From positions 1 to 64,000 of the forward strand of contig NZ_CABUOD010000012.1 of NCBI RefSeq assembly GCF_902493135.1: 64,000 nt of DNA, written 5' to 3'. This DNA comes from an uncultured Parabacteroides sp. Its GTDB lineage: Bacteria > Bacteroidota > Bacteroidia > Bacteroidales > Tannerellaceae. The notes beneath the pieces are model-generated. The model was given only the letters and a program-made list of their open reading frames with translations. It had not been told where the DNA came from and did no database searches. This document shows, one piece after another, positions 51,240 to 59,787 of the stretch. A program made the position numbers and the translations under genes. The first letter of the stretch is position 1, and the number at the start of each line of letters is the position of its first letter.

Positions 51240-51250
51240 CCGGATATAAA

Positions 51251-51285
51251 AAAGGTTCGTCACTCAAAAGAATGACGAACCTTTT
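51251..51285 (+). terminator. terminator after the NatAB-like genes
   Basis: AAAGGTTCGTCA (51251-51262) pairs with TGACGAACCTTTT (51273-51285), followed by T residues. On the minus strand it lies just after the tRNA genes and could end that transcript too. Confidence 0.8.
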
Positions 51286-51288
51286 TTG

Positions 51289-51359
51289 TTGTTCAACCAG
51301 GACTCGAACCTGGACTAACAGGACCAGAATCTGTTGTGCTGCCATTACACCATTGAACA
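51289..51359 (-). tRNA. tRNA-Gln (anticodon CTG)
   Basis: The 71-nt cloverleaf has acceptor TGTTCAA/TTGAACA, D arm GTG..CAC, anticodon loop TTCTGGT (CTG), variable loop TAGT and T arm CCAGG-TTCGAGT-CCTGG. The base pair closing the anticodon loop is an A.C mismatch (ACAGA/CCTGT). The 3' CCA is not encoded. Confidence 0.93.
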
Positions 51360-51394
51360 ATGTGTTTCTGACTAAGGGATTTATTTATTTTTTG

Positions 51395-51465
51395 TTGTTC
51401 AACCAAGACTCGAACTTGGACTAACAGGACCAGAATCTGTTGTGCTGCCATTACACCATTGAACA
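51395..51465 (-). tRNA. tRNA-Gln (anticodon CTG), second copy
   Basis: It is nearly identical to the copy at 51289-51359 and has the same anticodon loop TTCTGGT. The only changes are compensatory in the T stem (CCAAG/CTTGG instead of CCAGG/CCTGG). It lies 35 bases upstream of the other copy on the same strand, so both come from one transcript. The 3' CCA is not encoded. Confidence 0.93.
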
Positions 51466-51644
51466 ATTTCAAACAACTAACTCCCTTGTTTGCGAGTGCA
51501 AAAGTACATACTTTTTCAAAACAAACAAACGATACGGTAATTTTTTTTCATTAATAAACTTTTTTCTTTTCCTGCTTGTTTTGATTTTGCAAGTATATAC
51601 ATATATTAATAGGAGGAAATCACCCACATAATAAATATAAGAAG

Positions 51645-51652
51645 TATATTTG
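51645..51652 (+). promoter_or_regulatory. -7 element (TATATTTG) for rsfS-ftsH
   Basis: TATATTTG lies 31 bases before the rsfS start codon. Confidence 0.6.
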
Positions 51653-51682
51653 CGACTTCGAATATTACTCAATAAAAAATAG

Positions 51683-52042
51683 ATGGATCAAACAGAAGCA
51701 TTAGTTAAAACGATTGTAGAAGGCCTACAGGAAAAAAAAGGTAAAAACATTGTAACCGTAGACTTAACCCAATTATCCGGCTCGATCTGCCAATATATGA
51801 TAATCTGCGAAGGAAGCACTCCTACCCAGGTTTCCGCATTGTCTGATTCGGCTTGGGATTTTGCTCATCGCCGGGCAGGTGAAAAACCGCTTTCGATAGA
51901 TGGAGCACAGCGTGCCGAATGGATAGGGATGGACTATGGCACGGTTCTTGTACACATATTTTTACCGGAACTTCGCGAGTTTTACAATCTGGAAAATCTT
52001 TGGTCGGATGCCAAAGTGACTCAGATTGCCGATCTCGACTGA
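51683..52042 (+). CDS. rsfS: ribosomal silencing factor RsfS
   Basis: The 119-residue protein of the RsfS/Iojap family has VDLTQLSGSICQYMIICEGST and the C-terminal DYGTVLVHIFLPELREFYNLENLW. It binds ribosomal protein L14 and blocks subunit joining in starvation. It precedes ftsH by 35 bases, an arrangement common in Bacteroidetes. Confidence 0.94.
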   Translation: MDQTEALVKTIVEGLQEKKGKNIVTVDLTQLSGSICQYMIICEGSTPTQVSALSDSAWDFAHRRAGEKPLSIDGAQRAEWIGMDYGTVLVHIFLPELREFYNLENLWSDAKVTQIADLD

Positions 52043-52076
52043 TGACCGATCTTACATAGTATAGAGATAATCATAT

Positions 52077-54071
52077 ATGGAAAATAAAAACGACATGTTC
52101 AACAAAGCACCGAAGAATAATAAGCAAAAGATGTTCAAGTTTAATCTTTATTGGATGTACGGGCTCATCTTTATCATGCTTTTTGCTTTGTATCTGACAA
52201 ACGACTCTTCGGCATCTAAAGAATTAGGCTGGACCGAGTTCCAGAAATTAGCGCAGGAAAACGTATTCGACCGGATGGTCGTCTACAACAAAAAGAATCT
52301 GGTTGAAGCAACCGTAAAAGACGGACGGAAAGGTCTGGTGTTCAGGAAAGACAGTGTGGCATTGGGCACAAACCCGAAAGTGTATGTCAAAATACCGTCG
52401 GCCGATAAATTCTCGGACTTCTATGACAAAGCCGTTGCCGATAATCATATCACTACGCAGGTCAGTTTTGAAGAAGGCGATGATGCGATCTGGAATTTCC
52501 TTGTTTCGTTCGGTCCGATCCTGTTGATCATCGTCGTGTGGATATTCCTGATGCGGCGCATGTCAGGCGGCACAAGCGGCGGTCCCGGCGGAGTATTCAG
52601 TGTGGGAAAGGCAAAAGCACAGCTTTTCGATAAAGACAACGACCGGAAAGTGACATTCAAGGATGTCGCCGGCCTTGCAGAAGCAAAACAGGAGGTGGAA
52701 GAGATCGTTTCCTTCTTGAAAAGTCCCGAAAAATATACGGAATTAGGAGGTAAAATACCTAAAGGCGCCTTACTCGTAGGCCCTCCAGGAACCGGTAAGA
52801 CTTTATTGGCCAAGGCTGTAGCCGGAGAAGCCGACGTTCCGTTCTTCTCCCTGTCCGGTTCGGACTTCGTAGAAATGTTCGTCGGCGTAGGTGCTTCCCG
52901 CGTACGTGACCTGTTCCGCCAGGCAAAAGAGAAAGCTCCTTGTATCGTATTCATCGACGAGATCGATGCCGTCGGCCGTGCCCGTGGCAAAAATGTAAAC
53001 ATGAACAGCAACGATGAACGTGAAAACACGTTGAACCAGTTGCTTACGGAAATGGACGGTTTCGGCTCCAACAGCGGTGTGATCATCCTGGCCGCCACGA
53101 ACCGTGCCGACATCCTGGATAAGGCGTTGCTTCGTGCCGGACGTTTCGACCGTCAGATTCACGTGGAACTGCCCGACCTGAACGAGCGTAAGGAGATATT
53201 CGGAGTACATCTGCGTCCGATCAAAATCGACGAAAGCGTCGATGCCGAATTCCTGGCACGCCAGACTCCCGGTTTCTCCGGAGCCGATATTGCCAATGTC
53301 TGCAACGAAGCCGCTTTGATTGCCGCCCGTAGCGGTAAAAAGTTTGTCCAGAAAGAAGACTTCATGAATGCGGTCGACCGTATCGTCGGAGGTCTGGAGA
53401 AACGCACTAAAATAACGACTGCGGATGAGCGCCAATGCATAGCCAACCATGAGGCGGGCCATGCCACCTTGAGCTGGCTGCTGGAACATGCCAATCCGTT
53501 GGTTAAAGTCACGATCGTTCCGCGAGGCAAGGCATTAGGCGCCGCCTGGTATCTGCCGGAAGAACGTCAGATTACCACCCGCGAACAATTGCTGGACGAA
53601 ATGTGCGCTACCCTCGGCGGCCGTGCTGCCGAAGAACTTTTCTTGGGAAAAATCTCTACCGGAGCATCCAATGACCTCGAACGGGTGACCAAACAGGCTT
53701 ACGCGATGGTCGTCTATTTCGGTATGAGCGACCGTCTGCCGAACTTGAACTACTACGATTCAAGCGGACAGGACTGGGGCTTCACCAAACCGTACAGCGA
53801 AGAAACAGCCCGGATGATCGACCAGGAAGTACAGGCCATTATCAACGAACAATACGAACGGGCCAAAAGCATCCTGAAAGAATACGCGTCGGGCCACAAC
53901 ATGCTGGCCCAGGTATTGCTGGAACGGGAAGTAATCTATACGGAAGATGTCGAACATATCTTCGGTAAGCGTGCTTGGGTTTCCCGCTCGGAAGAGATCC
54001 TGGAATTGCAAGAAAAAGCAAACGGTAAAAAAGCCGAAGAAGCGAATGTTGCCGAAGCCGACAAGCAGTAA
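52077..54071 (+). CDS. ftsH: ATP-dependent zinc metalloprotease FtsH
   Basis: The 664-residue membrane protease has helices at about 24-41 and 143-160 and a periplasmic domain between. The AAA domain has Walker A GPPGTGKT (235-242), Walker B IVFIDEIDAVG and an arginine-finger region (LLRAGRFDRQI). The M41 zinc site is HEAGH (458-462). It degrades misfolded and regulatory membrane proteins. Length and motifs are complete. Confidence 0.96.
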   Translation: MENKNDMFNKAPKNNKQKMFKFNLYWMYGLIFIMLFALYLTNDSSASKELGWTEFQKLAQENVFDRMVVYNKKNLVEATVKDGRKGLVFRKDSVALGTNPKVYVKIPSADKFSDFYDKAVADNHITTQVSFEEGDDAIWNFLVSFGPILLIIVVWIFLMRRMSGGTSGGPGGVFSVGKAKAQLFDKDNDRKVTFKDVAGLAEAKQEVEEIVSFLKSPEKYTELGGKIPKGALLVGPPGTGKTLLAKAVAGEADVPFFSLSGSDFVEMFVGVGASRVRDLFRQAKEKAPCIVFIDEIDAVGRARGKNVNMNSNDERENTLNQLLTEMDGFGSNSGVIILAATNRADILDKALLRAGRFDRQIHVELPDLNERKEIFGVHLRPIKIDESVDAEFLARQTPGFSGADIANVCNEAALIAARSGKKFVQKEDFMNAVDRIVGGLEKRTKITTADERQCIANHEAGHATLSWLLEHANPLVKVTIVPRGKALGAAWYLPEERQITTREQLLDEMCATLGGRAAEELFLGKISTGASNDLERVTKQAYAMVVYFGMSDRLPNLNYYDSSGQDWGFTKPYSEETARMIDQEVQAIINEQYERAKSILKEYASGHNMLAQVLLEREVIYTEDVEHIFGKRAWVSRSEEILELQEKANGKKAEEANVAEADKQ

Positions 54072-54143
54072 CATGACGCGAACAAATAATAATTCCATGC
54101 CCACGAATTTTGAAACAGATGGGCATGGAATTTATTTTTTACG

Positions 54144-54151
54144 TATATTTG
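54144..54151 (+). promoter_or_regulatory. -7 element (TATATTTG) for cdsA
   Basis: TATATTTG lies 34 bases before the likely TTG start of cdsA. The 114 bases after ftsH also contain a weak TGCCCA..TGGGCA-type inverted repeat (CCATGCCCA / TGGGCATGG) at about 54096-54128 that may end the ftsH transcript. Confidence 0.55.
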
Positions 54152-54185
54152 TACCTGAATAAATCAATAAAAAAACACTATCATC

Positions 54186-55019
54186 TTGAAAAATTTGATT
54201 ATACGGGCGTTAACCGGCATTATATTCGTCGTGGTACTGGTCAGTGCCATTTGTATCCATCCGATTTTTTTCCTCATTCTTTTTTGTATCATAACGGGAT
54301 TGACCCTTTGGGAATTCGGTGGTCTGGTCAAGCATTATGAAAATGCGAATCTGCAACGGGCCGTGAATGTGCTCGGAGGAGTATATCTGTTTATCGCCAC
54401 CTTCGTTTATGCAAACGGGTTGACGGACGGAAAGATCTTCCTCCCCTATCTGCTATTTATCATGTTGACAATGATAGCCGAACTCTACTATAAGGCTCCG
54501 AACCCGATCAACAACTGGGCATTTACGCTCTTTGCCCAGGTTTATTGTGCCGGCTCCTTCTCCATGCTGAACTTCATCGGTGCAGAGCCGGGAACACCCG
54601 GTGTCATGAGCTACACGCCGCTCTTCATCATGGCGATCTTTATTTTTGTCTGGTTGGACGATACCGGAGCCTATCTGGTCGGCTCCCTGATCGGAAAAAG
54701 GAAATTATTTGAACGGATTTCTCCCAAGAAATCATGGGAAGGTTTTTTTGGCGGATTGATCCTCGTTTTGGCTTCCTCGCAGGCATTCGCCTGGTACGCC
54801 CCAGAAATAAGCCGGCTTAATTGGTTGGGGCTGGCAGCAACAGTCATCCTGTTCGGGACTTGGGGAGACTTGATCGAATCCCTGCTGAAACGTACGCTCG
54901 GAGTAAAAGACTCCGGCAATGTATTGCCGGGCCACGGAGGAATGCTGGACCGCTTCGACAGCGTTATGCTGGCTGTTCCGGCCAGCTACATCTATATCGA
55001 ACTCTTCATTCGAAATTAA
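54186..55019 (+). CDS. cdsA: phosphatidate cytidylyltransferase
   Basis: The 277-residue polytopic protein carries the CDS signature near the C-terminus (GTWGDLIESLLKRTLGVKDSGNVLPGHGGMLDRFDS) and the upstream WLDDTGAYLVGSLIGKRKLFERISPKKSWEG. It makes CDP-diacylglycerol for phospholipid synthesis. The start is a TTG (MKNLIIRALTG); no ATG is placed well. The 3' end overlaps the convergent porT-like gene by 14 bases. Confidence 0.94.
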   Translation: MKNLIIRALTGIIFVVVLVSAICIHPIFFLILFCIITGLTLWEFGGLVKHYENANLQRAVNVLGGVYLFIATFVYANGLTDGKIFLPYLLFIMLTMIAELYYKAPNPINNWAFTLFAQVYCAGSFSMLNFIGAEPGTPGVMSYTPLFIMAIFIFVWLDDTGAYLVGSLIGKRKLFERISPKKSWEGFFGGLILVLASSQAFAWYAPEISRLNWLGLAATVILFGTWGDLIESLLKRTLGVKDSGNVLPGHGGMLDRFDSVMLAVPASYIYIELFIRN

Positions 55020-55740
55020 AGGTGAGCGTCACCATCCGGGAAGTCGCTTTGGACAGGGAGCTCGGATATTTGATCAAATCCTGGTCTGTCAGGTCACCCC
55101 GGTCTTTCTCCAGCAGGTCTACCAGACCGAAACTGAACTTAAGTTCCGGACATAATTTGAAAAACGGAAGATAAATATCACATCCGATACCGAACTCGAC
55201 ACCGAAATCCGTTCCTTTCAACAGGATCGGATTTCCTTTTTTACGCCCCAAGTCGAAAGCGCCGTAAATACCTCCGATCAGATAAGGACGATAGTTATTC
55301 ACGCGAAAAGCGCTATACTTCACATCGAGCGGAAACGTCAGGTAGTTGGAACGGACGGAAGTGGAATACATGCTTACCACCGGATTTTCATCCGTTCCCT
55401 CCATCCCTTCCATTTCAGGACGACGGAACACAAATTTCTTGTCACCGAAGTGGATCGTCGGCGTAAAACGCAGGTTGAAATATGGATTCAGGTACATATC
55501 CCCGATAACCCCGACACTAAAACCCGGCGAATAGCTCGGAATCTCGGCATACCAGGTTTCACCGTTTGTCGCCACACCGGTATTAGTCAATATCAAATCC
55601 TGCGCATGCAAACCTACATGAAACCCCAGATGGAACCATTTCAAATCCGCATAGGGCTGATTCTTCACCTTTTCTTTCTGCGCCATTACAGCAGTTAAAG
55701 ACAGAAAGAACACACATATGATAAATAGTAGACGTCTCAA
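55006..55740 (-). CDS. porT: PorT-family outer-membrane protein
   Basis: The 244-residue protein has a signal peptide (..SLTAVMAQKEKV) and an eight-strand-type outer-membrane beta-barrel sequence. Segments include FSVGVIGDMYLNPYFNLRFTPTIHFGDKKFVFRR and YLTFPLDVKYSAFRVNNYRPYLIGG. The C-terminus is TLTFNFE. Length and strand pattern match PorT, an accessory of the type IX secretion system in Porphyromonas. General PorT-family barrels with other roles exist, so the specific T9SS role is probable. It agrees with the T9SS sorting tail seen at 38.8-39.2 kb. Confidence 0.8.
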   Translation of the reverse strand: MRRLLFIICVFFLSLTAVMAQKEKVKNQPYADLKWFHLGFHVGLHAQDLILTNTGVATNGETWYAEIPSYSPGFSVGVIGDMYLNPYFNLRFTPTIHFGDKKFVFRRPEMEGMEGTDENPVVSMYSTSVRSNYLTFPLDVKYSAFRVNNYRPYLIGGIYGAFDLGRKKGNPILLKGTDFGVEFGIGCDIYLPFFKLCPELKFSFGLVDLLEKDRGDLTDQDLIKYPSSLSKATSRMVTLTFNFE

Positions 55741-55848
55741 TTCTTTTCGTAATTTTGAATTTATAACGGGAAAGAGCCCGACTTATTGCAAAAGAGCATT
55801 TATTTGTAAAAAAAAGGAGGAGTTCTTTTTTTAATTCAAAGAAAGCTC

Positions 55849-55856
55849 TATTTTTG
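55849..55856 (+). promoter_or_regulatory. -7 element (TATTTTTG) for the ferredoxin gene
   Basis: TATTTTTG lies 38 bases before the ferredoxin start codon. Confidence 0.6.
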
Positions 55857-55893
55857 CACGAACTAATAGTTATCAATTTAAACGTTTAAAAAA

Positions 55894-56064
55894 ATGGCTT
55901 ACGTAATTAGTGACGATTGTATCGCTTGCGGTACTTGTATTGACGAATGTCCGGTAGGAGCAATTTCAGAAGGCGACAAATACAGCATCGACCCTGAAAT
56001 GTGTACAGATTGTGGAACTTGCGCAGATGCTTGTCCTACTGAAGCAATTCATCCGGCAGAATAA
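55894..56064 (+). CDS. 2[4Fe-4S] ferredoxin (56 aa)
   Basis: The small protein reads MAYVISDDCIACGTC.. and has two complete CxxCxxCxxxCP cluster motifs: CIACGTCIDECP at residues 9-20 and CTDCGTCADACP at 37-48. This is the clostridial-type low-potential electron carrier used in fermentative metabolism. It has its own -7 element upstream and a terminator downstream, so it is a single-gene unit. Confidence 0.93.
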   Translation: MAYVISDDCIACGTCIDECPVGAISEGDKYSIDPEMCTDCGTCADACPTEAIHPAE

Positions 56065-56105
56065 ACCGCAACATCGATAGGTTTCCTTCAACAGGACCTA
56101 TAAAG

Positions 56106-56140
56106 ATAAGGGGCTGTTTCCTTTCGGAACAGCCCCTTAT
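56106..56140. terminator. terminator after the ferredoxin gene
   Basis: ATAAGGGGCTGTT (56106-56118) pairs with AACAGCCCCTTAT (56128-56140) around a 9-base loop. It lies between the converging ferredoxin and PUR-family genes. Confidence 0.75.
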
Positions 56141-56168
56141 TATTTCCTCATTCTTTGCGCCGGCTCCG

Positions 56169-56531
56169 TCAAAATTCGATATTCAGTTTGATCTCATCCG
56201 AGTCGTCTTCCTGCCGATCTTCATCCGACGCCGTCTCCGCCGGCCTTTCACCGGCTCTACATTGCTTAATGTAACTGATTACATCATTCATTCCATCCAT
56301 GAACTTGTCAAAGTCCTCTTTGTACAGGAAAATCTTATGTTTTTCAAAAGAGACCTGCGTACCATTCTTCGGCTGCACCTTTTTACTTTCCGTCACAGCC
56401 AGAAACAAATCGTCCTTCAGATTCTTCTTTACATCCAGATAATAAATTCTTTTTCCTGCTTTAATGGTTTTAGAGTATAAAATCTCTTTGTCACCACCTT
56501 CAACCTGCATTTTCTTCACCGAGTCTTCCAT
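56169..56531 (-). CDS. PUR-family nucleic-acid-binding protein (DUF3276)
   Basis: The protein is 120 residues when started at MEDSVKKMQVEGGDKEILYS; an ATG four codons earlier is possible. It has a PUR repeat-like beta-beta-beta-alpha fold (SKTIKAGKRIYYLDVKKNLKDDLFLAVTESKK, HKIFLYKEDFDKFMDGMNDVISYI). The tail is acidic. PUR-alpha-type proteins in Bacteroidetes and Borrelia bind single-stranded DNA or RNA. The target here is unknown. Confidence 0.87.
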   Translation of the reverse strand: MEDSVKKMQVEGGDKEILYSKTIKAGKRIYYLDVKKNLKDDLFLAVTESKKVQPKNGTQVSFEKHKIFLYKEDFDKFMDGMNDVISYIKQCRAGERPAETASDEDRQEDDSDEIKLNIEF

Positions 56532-56713
56532 TATAGCAAACATTCGTTAAACACCCACCCTTTTATCATAACTTGCTTCAAATATGTGCATTTTTTTTTA
56601 AACAACAACTATTTTAACGCATGAAAATGCATATAAAGAATCGGAATATTATGAAATAATAAATAACGCACATAAAATTAAGCGAAGCGGCGAACTTTTA
56701 TCAAAAGAATGAC

Positions 56714-56721
56714 TAACTTTG
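56714..56721 (+). promoter_or_regulatory. -7 element (TAACTTTG) for nusB
   Basis: TAACTTTG lies 35 bases before the nusB start codon. Confidence 0.6.
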
Positions 56722-56755
56722 CAGCCAAATTTATAACAAGTAGTTCCTTCAAACG

Positions 56756-57682
56756 ATGATCAACAGAATTTTAATCCGCATTAAAGTTTTACAGATAGTA
56801 TATTCTTACTATCAAAACGGCAACAACGACCTCAAAGTAGCGGAAAACGAATTGCTTTTCAGTCTTAGAAAGTCTTATGACTTATATCATTATTTTCTTC
56901 TCCTAATTGTCGACGTCACAAACTTGCAAAGACGCATCCTGGATGCCCGTAAGAACAAGTATATGCCAACAGAAGCCGAATTGAATCCAAACACTCGCCT
57001 GATAAACAACCGTTTTGCTGCACAAATAGCCGAGAACGAAGCGCTTCGGAAGTATGTAACCGAGCAAGGCCTTTCATGGGATAACGATGAAGATTTCATC
57101 AAGATGGTACTCGACCTGATCTTATCGTCCGAACAGTACGCCGAATATCTGAAGAACGAAAACGATTCATACGAAACGGACAAGGAATTCTGGCGCACCG
57201 TATTCAAAAAACTGATATGCGGCAACGAAGCGATCGACGACTACCTGCAAGACAAAAGCATTTACTGGAACGACGACATCTCCATCATCGAAACATTTAC
57301 GCTGAAAACGATCAAACAATTCGAAGAAGCAGCCGGAAGCAAACAAAAATTGTTGCCGATGTTTAAAGATCTCGAAGACCAGTCTTTCGCCATCAAACTA
57401 TTCCGCCAATCCTTGATGAAAGGAAGCGAATTCCGTGAACGTATCAACAAGCACATGAAGAACTGGGAGACCGAACGCATAGCCAATATGGACCTCATTA
57501 TCATGCAGGTTGCGCTGGCTGAAATCATGACGTTCCCGACAATTCCCATCAACGTGACGCTGAACGAATATATCGACACGGCTAAGTACTACAGTACTCC
57601 GAAAAGCGGAACGTTCATCAACGGTATTTTAGATTCAGTAGTCAGCGAGTTAAAAAAAGAAAAGTTATTGCTCAAAGATTAA
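56756..57682 (+). CDS. nusB: transcription antitermination factor NusB, long Bacteroidetes form
   Basis: The 308-residue protein begins INRILIRIKVLQIVYSYYQNG and its C-terminal half holds the NusB fold (NMDLIIMQVALAEIMTFPTIPINVTLNEYIDTAKYYSTPKSGTFINGIL). It is about twice the length of E. coli NusB because of a helical N-terminal extension, as usual in this phylum. It acts in rRNA transcription antitermination. Confidence 0.92.
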   Translation: MINRILIRIKVLQIVYSYYQNGNNDLKVAENELLFSLRKSYDLYHYFLLLIVDVTNLQRRILDARKNKYMPTEAELNPNTRLINNRFAAQIAENEALRKYVTEQGLSWDNDEDFIKMVLDLILSSEQYAEYLKNENDSYETDKEFWRTVFKKLICGNEAIDDYLQDKSIYWNDDISIIETFTLKTIKQFEEAAGSKQKLLPMFKDLEDQSFAIKLFRQSLMKGSEFRERINKHMKNWETERIANMDLIIMQVALAEIMTFPTIPINVTLNEYIDTAKYYSTPKSGTFINGILDSVVSELKKEKLLLKD

Positions 57683-57692
57683 TTATTATCCT

Positions 57693-57700
57693 TACATTTG
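57693..57700 (+). promoter_or_regulatory. -7 element (TACATTTG) for yajC
   Basis: TACATTTG lies 45 bases before the yajC start codon, so yajC can be expressed apart from nusB. Confidence 0.5.
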
Positions 57701-57744
57701 TGTCAGTATCGAATTGATATTAACTTATTAATGTTTATAGTTAT

Positions 57745-58056
57745 ATGAGCTTACTTACTATTTTACTTCAGGCCGCAGGCGGAAGCCAGCAATGGTCTGG
57801 TATTTTGATGATGGTTGTCATTGTTGCGATCTTCTATTTCTTTATGATCCGTCCGCAACAAAAGAAACAAAAAGAAATTCAGAAAGCCCGTGAAGCCTTG
57901 AAAGCGGGAGACAAAGTGATCACTGCCGGAGGTATCTACGGAAAGATCAAAGAAATCGGTGACACATATATGTTGATTGAAATTTCTGATGGCGTACGCA
58001 TCCGTGTAGACAAAACATCCGTGTTTGCATCTGCAGAGGACGCGCAGCAAAAATAA
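57745..58056 (+). CDS. yajC: preprotein translocase subunit YajC
   Basis: The 103-residue protein has one transmembrane helix (about 19-38, ILMMVVIVAIFYFFMIRPQQKKQKE). A cytoplasmic beta domain follows (LKAGDKVITAGGIYGKIKEIGD). YajC associates with SecDF. It is followed 12 bases later by the YbbR-like gene. Confidence 0.94.
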   Translation: MSLLTILLQAAGGSQQWSGILMMVVIVAIFYFFMIRPQQKKQKEIQKAREALKAGDKVITAGGIYGKIKEIGDTYMLIEISDGVRIRVDKTSVFASAEDAQQK

Positions 58057-58068
58057 ACAACGGAACAT

Positions 58069-59082
58069 ATGTCACGACTTGGACAAACCAAACAAACATT
58101 CAAGTCTGTCCGGATAGAGATTAAGGCTTTTCTTCGCCGTCAACAGTGGAAAGAAGCCTTGATCTTTTTCTGTTTTATCCTGTTGGCTTTCGGCTTCTGG
58201 CTTCTCCAAAGCCTGCAACAGGAATATGAAATAGATATCAAGATTCCGGTCAAATACAAGAATGTACCGCCGGATATATCTTTCACGGAAACGCCGCCCG
58301 AAGCCATTACGGTCAAAGTGAAAGACAAAGGGAGCGTGTTACTGAACTACTCTTTCGGCCGTTCGTTTGCCCCGATTGAGGCCAACATGAAGACACAGCC
58401 GGAAAAAGCCGGTAAACTGGTCATCAGCCGGAAAGATATCGAAAGCGATATAAAGAAACAGCTGATTGCGACTACTTCCCTGCTCAGCTTCGAACCCCAG
58501 CTTATTGATGCGGCTTACAGCAAACGTATCAAGAAAGAAATTCCGGCCGTGTTCGAGGGAACCGTCCGGACGAATGCCGGTTTCAAAGTCTCAGGCGACA
58601 TATCCATTACTCCCCGTAACATCAGCGTTTACGCCAGCGATGTCGTACTGGATACCTTGAAAGAGATAAAAACGGTCTATACCGAGATCAAGAAAGGAAA
58701 CAAGAGCGTCACGCGTACCGTCCAACTGGAAAAGATAGACGGAGCTACTCTCGAACCGACAAGTGTGACCGTTACGATCCCGATAGAAGAATATACGGAA
58801 AAGACGCTGGAAATACCGGTTATCTGTACCAACCTCCCCCGCCATTACACCTTGCGCACATTCCCGTCTGTCGTAAAGGTGAGTTGCAGCGTCCCCCTTT
58901 CACGCTTCAAGGACGTCTCGGCGGATGATTTCGAGATACGGATCTCTTTTGCCGACCTGGAGCAAAACGCTTCGGGGACATTGCCTTTGCAACTGGACAA
59001 GAAACCAAATTGGGTGGATGTCGCGACAATTTCACCCGACCGGATCGAATTTATATTGGAACAAACAAAATCAAATGATTAA
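58069..59082 (+). CDS. YbbR-like domain protein
   Basis: The 337-residue protein has a transmembrane helix (about 28-46, ALIFFCFILLAFGFWLLQSL). Repeated YbbR beta modules follow (IKIPVKYKNVPPDISFTETPPEAITVKVKDKG; LEIPVICTNLPRHYTLRTFPSVVKVSCSV). In Firmicutes YbbR/CdaR regulates the CdaA diadenylate cyclase. No cyclase is nearby here, so the role is open. The 3' end overlaps coaE by 8 bases. Confidence 0.88.
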   Translation: MSRLGQTKQTFKSVRIEIKAFLRRQQWKEALIFFCFILLAFGFWLLQSLQQEYEIDIKIPVKYKNVPPDISFTETPPEAITVKVKDKGSVLLNYSFGRSFAPIEANMKTQPEKAGKLVISRKDIESDIKKQLIATTSLLSFEPQLIDAAYSKRIKKEIPAVFEGTVRTNAGFKVSGDISITPRNISVYASDVVLDTLKEIKTVYTEIKKGNKSVTRTVQLEKIDGATLEPTSVTVTIPIEEYTEKTLEIPVICTNLPRHYTLRTFPSVVKVSCSVPLSRFKDVSADDFEIRISFADLEQNASGTLPLQLDKKPNWVDVATISPDRIEFILEQTKSND

Positions 59083-59653
59083 GATAGGAATCACCGGAGG
59101 AATCGGAAGCGGCAAATCAGTGGTAGCCGCTCTGCTGGAGTTGTCGGGCATTCCCGTGTATATCGCCGATACGGAAAGCAAACTTCTGACAACCACGTCG
59201 CCCGTTATCCGGGAAAAACTGATGGCCTTGTTCGGCGAGGAACTTTATACGGCCGACGGTTTGGATAAAAAACGTCTCGCCTCCCATATTTTCGGTAATC
59301 CGAAACGGCTTGAGCAGGTAAATGCCATCATTCACCCCGAAGTGAACCGCCATTTTCTTGCCTGGTCGGACAGGCAGGATGCTCCGGCATGCGCCATCGA
59401 ATCAGCCATCCTTTTCGAATCGGGCTTTAACCGGATTGTCGATACGACGCTGATGGTCTATGCCCCGATGGAAGTACGTATCGCGCGGGCACTCGAACGC
59501 GATGCCGTTCCGCGCGAAGAGATCATGCGTCGCATCGAAAGCCAGTTGCCGGACGAAGTGAAGAAAGAGAAATCGGACTACGTGATCTTCAATGGCGGAG
59601 AACAGGCTTTACTTCCGCAAATAACCGCTTTCCTTGCCTGGCTAAGGATATGA
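59075..59653 (+). CDS. coaE: dephospho-CoA kinase
   Basis: The 192-residue protein begins MIKIGITGGIGSGKSVVAAL, with the P-loop GGIGSGKS. It has the IADTESK acceptor region and an arginine-rich lid (ARALERDAVPREEIMRRI). It catalyses the last step of CoA synthesis. The ATG at 59075 overlaps the end of the YbbR-like gene; longer frames upstream are only the other reading frame of that gene. Confidence 0.94.
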   Translation: MIKIGITGGIGSGKSVVAALLELSGIPVYIADTESKLLTTTSPVIREKLMALFGEELYTADGLDKKRLASHIFGNPKRLEQVNAIIHPEVNRHFLAWSDRQDAPACAIESAILFESGFNRIVDTTLMVYAPMEVRIARALERDAVPREEIMRRIESQLPDEVKKEKSDYVIFNGGEQALLPQITAFLAWLRI

Positions 59654-59739
59654 AAACATTGACTTTCAATTTTATAGCAAACATAAGAACGAAGATGTCC
59701 GGTTGGAAGGAACTTTTACGCTTAGTGAATAATCATTAG
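59650..59739 (+). CDS. possible 29-residue basic peptide after coaE
   Basis: The frame MKTLTFNFIANIRTKMSG.. ends LVNNH before TAG and starts with an ATGA overlap of the coaE stop codon. The overlap and a balanced composition are the only support. The family is not recognised. Confidence 0.3.
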   Translation: MKTLTFNFIANIRTKMSGWKELLRLVNNH

Positions 59740-59759
59740 AAACAAGAAAATATGTTCAA

Positions 59760-59783
59760 AACTGCCGGAAATTTCCGGCAGTT
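59760..59783. promoter_or_regulatory. 24-base perfect palindrome beside a -7 element (operator or coaE terminator)
   Basis: AACTGCCGGAAA is followed directly by its reverse complement TTTCCGGCAGTT. It ends 4 bases before the TACATTTG -7 box and covers the expected -33 region. No T-tract follows, so an operator is at least as likely as a terminator. Confidence 0.5.
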
Positions 59784-59787
59784 ATAC

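Noticed and set aside
58925..59074. A 50-residue N-terminal extension of dephospho-CoA kinase
   Set aside because: The extension is the YbbR-like gene read in another frame. The kinase fold starts at MIKIGITGGIGSGKS.
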